A stretch of 64,000 nucleotides of DNA from Mastigias papua (lineage: Eukaryota; Cnidaria; Scyphozoa; Rhizostomeae; Mastigiidae), in NCBI GenBank assembly GCA_964019165.1, contig OZ025272.1, positions 1,953,128 through 2,017,127 on the forward strand, written 5' to 3'. The translations under genes were made by a program, and so were the position numbers. Below are positions 59,101 to 64,000 of this stretch, in pieces. Below the pieces are notes generated by a model that searched no databases, was not told where the DNA came from, and saw only the letters and a program-made list of their open reading frames with translations. How positions within the stretch are numbered: position 1 is the first letter of the stretch; each line of letters begins with the position of its first letter.

Positions 59101-62100
59101 CAAATTTGGTCATTTTAGAGCAAAATACCAAGGCTATAGCCTTACTTTTTGGGCCAAAAATGGCTCATTTTCATCACTTTTCAATGTGCAATCAAAATGA
59201 CTGACTTTCAAATTCGGTCATTTTAGAGCAAACTACCAAGGCTATAGCCTTACTTTTTGGGCCAAAAATGGCTCATTTTCATCACTTTTCAATGTGCAAT
59301 CACAATGAATGAATTTCAAATTTGGTCATTTTTGAGCAAAATACCAAGGCTATAGCCTTACTTTTTGGCCAAAAATGGCTCATTTTCATCACTTTTCAAT
59401 GTGCAATCAAAATGAATGAGTTTCAAATTTGGTCATTTTTGAGCAAAATACCAAGGCTATAGCCTTACTTTTTGGCCAAAAATGGCTCATTTTCATCACT
59501 TTTCAATGTGCAATCAAAATAAATGAATTTCAAATTTGGTCATTTTTGAGCAAAATACCAAGGCTATAGCCTTACTTTTTGGCCAAAAATGGCTCATTTT
59601 CATCACTTTTCAATGTGCAATCAAAATGAATGACTTTCAAATTCGGTCATTTTTGAGCAAACTACCAAGGCTATAGCCTTACTTTTTGGGCCAAAAATGG
59701 CTCATTTTCATCACTTTTCAATGTGCAATCACAATGAATGAATTTCAAATTTGGTCATTTTTGAGCAAAATACCAAGGCTATAGCCTTACTTTTTGGCCA
59801 GAAATGGCTCATTTTCATCACTTTTCAATGTGCAATCAAAATGAATGAATTTCACATTTGGTCATTTTTGAGCAAAATACCAAGGCTATAGCCTTACTTT
59901 TTGGCCAAAAATGGCTCATTTTCATCACTTTTCAATGTGCAATCAAAATGAATGAATTTCAAATTTGGTCATTTTTGAGCAAAATACCAAGGCTATAGCC
60001 TTACTTTTTGGCCAATAATGGCTCATTTTCATCACTTTTCAATGTGCAATCAAAATGAATGAATTTCAAATTTGGTCATTTTTGAGCAAAATACCAAGGC
60101 TATAGCCTTACTGTTTGGCCAAAAATGGCTCATTTTCATCACTTTTCAATGTGCAATCAAAATGAATGAATTTCAAATTTGGTCATTTTTGAGCAAAGTA
60201 CCAAGGCTATAGCCTTACTTTTTGGCCAAAAATGGCTCATTTTCATCACTTTTCAATGTGCAATCAACATGAATGAATTTCAAATTTGGTCATTTTTGAG
60301 CAAAATACCAAGGCTATAGCCTTACTTTTTGGCCAATAATGGCTCATTTTCATCACTTTTCAATGTGCAATCAAAATGAATGAATTTCAAATTTGGTCAT
60401 TTTTGAGCAAAATACCAAGGCTATAGCCTTACTTTTTGGCCAAACATGCCTCATTTTCATCACTTTTCAATGTGCAATCAAAATGAATGAATTTCAAATT
60501 TGGTCATTTTAGAGCAAAATACCAAGGCTATAGCCTTACTTTTTGGCCAAAAATGGCTCATTTTCATCACTTTTCAATGTGCAATCAAAATGAATGAATT
60601 TCAAATTCGGTCATTTTTGAGCAAACTACCAAGGCTATAGCCTTACTTTTTGGGCCAAAAATGGCTCATTTTCATCACTTTTCAATGTGCAATCACAATG
60701 AATGAATTTCAAATTTGGTCATTTTTGAGCAAAATACCAAGGCTATAGCCTTACTTTTTGGCCAAAAATGGCTCATTTTCATCACTTTTCAATGTGCAAT
60801 CAAAATGAATGAATTTCAAATTTGGTCATTTTTGAGCAAAATACCAAGGCTATAGCCTTACTTTTTGGCCAAAAATGGCTCATTTTCATCACTTTTCAAT
60901 GTGCAATCAAACTGAATGAATTTCAAATTTGGTCATTTTTGAGCAAACCACCAAGGCTATAGCCTTACTTTTTGGCCAAAAATGGCTCATTTTCATCACT
61001 TTTCAATGTGCAATCAACATGAATGAATTTCAAATTTGGTCATTTTAGAGCAAAATACCAAGGCTATAGCCTTACTTTTTGGCCAAAAATGGCTCATTTT
61101 CATCACTTTTCAATGTGCAATCAAAATGAATGAATTTCAAATTTGGTCATTTTTCAGCAAAATACCAAGGCTATAGCCTTACTTTTTGGCCAAAAATGGC
61201 TCATTTTCATCACTTTTCAATGTGCAATCAAACTGAATGAATTTCAAATTCGGTCATTTTTGAGCAAACTACCAAGGCTATACCCTTACTTTTTGGCCAA
61301 AATTGGCTCATTTTCATCACTTTTCAATGTGCAATCAAAATGAATGAATTTCAGATTTGGTCATTTTAGAGCAAAATACCAAGGCTATAGCCCTACTTTT
61401 TGGCCAATAATGGCTCATTTTCATCACTTTTCAATGTGCAATCAAAATGAATGAATTTCAAATTTGGTCATTTTTGAGCAAACTACCAAGGCTATAGCCT
61501 TACTTTTTGGCCAAAAATACCTCATTTTCATCACTTTTCAATGTGCAATCAAAATGACTGAATTTCACATTTGGTCATTTTAGAGCAAAATACCAAGGCT
61601 ATAGCCTTACCTTTTGGCTAAACATGGCTCATTTTCATCACTTTTCAATGTGCAATCAAAATGAATGAATTTCAAATTCGGTCATTTTTGAGCAAACTAC
61701 CAAGGCTATAGCCTTACTTTTTGGCCAAAAATGGCTCATTTTCATCACTTTTCAATGTGCAATCAAATTGAATGACTTTCAAATTTGGTCATTTTTGAGC
61801 AAAACACCAAGGCTATAGCCTTACTTTTTGGCCAAACATGGCTCATTTTCATCACTTTTCAATGTGCAATCAAAATGAATGAATGTCAAATTTGGTCATT
61901 TTTGAGCAAAATACCAAGGCTATAGCCTTACTTTTTGGCCAATAATGGCTCATTTTCATCACTTTTCAATGTGCAATCAAAATGAATGAATTTCAAATTT
62001 GGTCATTTTTGAGCAAAATACCAAGGCTATAGCCTTACTTTTTGGCCAAAAATGGCTCATTTTCATCACTTTTCAATGTGCAATCAAAATGAATGAATTT

Positions 62101-64000
62101 CAAATTTGGTCATTTTAGAGCACAATACCAAGGCTATAGCCTTACTTTCTGGCCAAAAATGGCTCATTTTCATCACTTTTCAATGTGCAATCAAAATGAA
62201 TGACTTTCAAATTTGGTCATTTTTGAGCAAAATACCAAGGCTATAGCCTTACTTTTTGCCAAAAATGGCTCATTTTCATCACTTTTCAATGTGCAATCAA
62301 CATGAATGAATTTCAAATTTGGTCATTTTTGAGCAAAATACCAAGGCTATAGCCTTACTTTTTGGCCAAAAATGGCTCATTTTCATCACTTTTCAATGTG
62401 CAATCAAAATGAATGAATTTCAAATTTTGTCATTTTAGAGCAAAATACCAAGGCTATAGCCTTACTTTTTGGCCAAAAATGGCTCATTTTCATCACTTTT
62501 CAATGTGCAATCAAAATGAATGAATTTCAAATTTGGTCATTTTTGAGCAAAATACCAAGGCTATAGCCTTACTTTTTGGCCAAAAATGGCTCATTTTCAT
62601 CACTTTTCAATGTGCAATCAAACTGAATGAATTTCAAATTTGGTCATTTTTGAGCAAACTACCAAGGCTATACCCTTACTTTTTGGCCAAAAATGGCTCA
62701 TTTTCATCACTTTTCAATGTGCAATCAAAATGAATGAATTTCAGATTTGGTCATTTTAGAGCAAAATACCAAGGCTATAGCCCTACTTTTTGGCCAATAA
62801 TGGCTCATTTTCATCACTTTTCAATGTGCAATCAAAATGAATGAATTTCAAATTTGGTCATTTTTGAGCAAACTACCAAGGCTATAGCCTTACTTTTTGG
62901 CCAAACATACCTCATTTTCATCACTTTTCAATGTGCAATCAAAATGACTGAATTTCAAATTTGGTCATTTTAGAGCAAAATACCAAGGCTATAGCCTTAC
63001 CTTTTGGCCAAAAATGGCTCATTTTCATCACTTTTCAATGTGCAATCAAAATGAATGAATTTCAAATTCGGTCATTTTTGAGCAAACTACCAAGGCTATA
63101 GCCTTACTTTTTGGCCAAAAATGGCTCATTTTCATCACTTTTCAATGTGCAATCAAAATGAATGAATTTCAAATTTGGTCATTGTTGAGCAAAATGCCAA
63201 GGCTATCGCCTTACTTTTTGGCCAGACATGGCTCATTTTCATCACTTTTCAATGTGCAATCAAATTGAATGACTTTCAAATTTGGTCATTTTTGAGCAAA
63301 ACACCAAGGCTATAGCCTTACTTTTTGGCCAAACATGGCTCATTTTCATCACTTTTCAATGTGCAATCAAAATGAATGAATGTCAAATTTGGTCATTTTT
63401 GAGCAAAATACCAAGGCTATAGCCTTACTTTTTGGCCAATAATGGCTCATTTTCATCACTTTTCAATGTGCAATCAAAATGAATGAATTTCAAATTTGGT
63501 CATTTTTGAGCAAAATACCAAGGCTATAGCCTTACTTTTTGGCCAAAAATGGCTCATTTTCATCACTTTTCAATGTGCAATCAAAATGAATGAATTTCAA
63601 ATTTGGTCATTTTAGAGCAAAATACCAAGGCTATAGCCTTACTTTTTGGCCAAAAATGGCTCATTTTCATCACTTTTCAATGTGCAATCAAAATGAATGA
63701 CTTTCAAATTTGGTCATTTTTGAGCAAAATACCAAGGCTATAGCCTTACTTTTTGCCAAAAATGGCTCATTTTCATCACTTTTCAATGTGCAATCAACAT
63801 GAATGAATTTCAAATTTGGTCATTTTTGAGCAAAATACCAAGGCTATAGCCTTACTTTTTGGCCAAAAATGGCTCATTTTCATCACTTTTCAATGTGCAA
63901 TCAAAATGAATGAATTTCAAATTTTGTCATTTTAGAGCAAAATACCAAGGCTATAGCCTTACTTTTTGGCCAAAAATGGCTCATTTTCATCACTTTTCAA
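56128..64000. repeat. 107-bp tandem satellite array, about 73 copies, open at right edge
   Basis: Successive GGCTATAG cores are 107 bp apart, or 108 where GGCC becomes GGGCC. A monomer runs from GGCTATAGCCTTACTTTTTG through TGGCTCATTTTCATCACTTT and CAATGTGCAATCAAAATGAA to GGTCATTTTTGAGCAAAATA. It contains the 14-bp palindrome AAGGCTATAGCCTT and the small inverted repeat GCCAAAAATGGC. Copies differ at few positions (TTTTTGAGC or TTTTAGAGC; CAAAATACC, CAAACTACC or CAAAGTACC). 107 is not a multiple of 3 and every frame closes within two monomers, so it is not coding. Function is unknown; centromeric, pericentromeric or heterochromatic roles are possible. Confidence 0.98.
61140..64000. repeat. 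Higher-order repeat within the satellite, 13-14 monomer period
   Basis: Rare variants recur at fixed distances: GCCCTACTTTTTGGCCAATA near 61390 and 62780 (1390 bp); AAAACACCAAGG near 61804 and 63301, GAATGTCAAATTTGG near 61882 and 63379, and the GG deletion ACTTTTTGCCAAAAATGG near 62256 and 63753 (1497 bp). The second block has one extra monomer at about 63141-63250 (TGCCAAGGCTATCGCC). Confidence 0.8.

Noticed and set aside
56128..64000. Satellite monomer as a hammerhead-bearing or protein-coding repeat
   Set aside because: No CUGANGA/GAAA core on either strand. The 107-bp unit is not a multiple of three and all frames stop within about 67 codons.

Overview
This is nuclear DNA of an animal, most likely an invertebrate. 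It is AT-rich (my estimate is about 63% A+T), intron-rich and full of short interspersed repeats. Three protein-coding genes are recognisable, all on the + strand. I assigned them by recognising family motifs and by checking that splice phases join. No operons, CRISPR arrays, intact tRNA or rRNA genes were seen. I cannot name the species: the nuclear receptor and the mRNA 3'-processing factor are too conserved to place it more finely than Metazoa.

Layout. (1) About 1-12.4 kb: a partial WD40-repeat gene matching DCAF11/WDR23, the substrate receptor of a CUL4-DDB1 ubiquitin ligase. Four exons are found (5187-5276, 6374-6437, 7836-7948, 12304-12350). The N-terminal exons, one short internal exon and the last WD repeats were not located. 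(2) 12.4-24.5 kb: no exon recognised; degenerate repeats. (3) 24,489-37,540: a complete six-exon HNF4 (NR2A) gene encoding 418 aa, with both zinc fingers in one exon and the whole ligand-binding domain. (4) 37.5-43.3 kb: HNF4 3' end, then intergenic repeats. (5) 43,295-55,020: a complete nine-exon NUDT21/CFIm25 gene encoding 227 aa, the UGUA-binding subunit of cleavage factor Im. (6) About 55.5 kb to the window edge: a tandem satellite of 107-bp monomers, roughly 73 homogeneous copies running off the right end, preceded by decaying monomers on the left.

The genes have no obvious shared pathway: protein turnover, transcriptional control by an orphan receptor, and alternative polyadenylation. 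Their co-orientation may be incidental.

The most unusual signals are a family of short elements carrying type-I hammerhead ribozyme motifs (994-1036 on +, 7643-7685 on -). A third copy (50,494 onward) starts exactly at the position the ribozyme would cleave and is joined head-to-head to an inverted copy of itself, making a 34-bp perfect hairpin. This resembles Penelope-like elements or metazoan retrozymes. Also notable are a 14-bp palindrome as the most persistent part of the satellite, changing higher-order periods of 11 to 14 monomers, sharply bounded CpG-depleted blocks inside introns of NUDT21 and HNF4, and an HNF4 gene in which every intron is phase 1.
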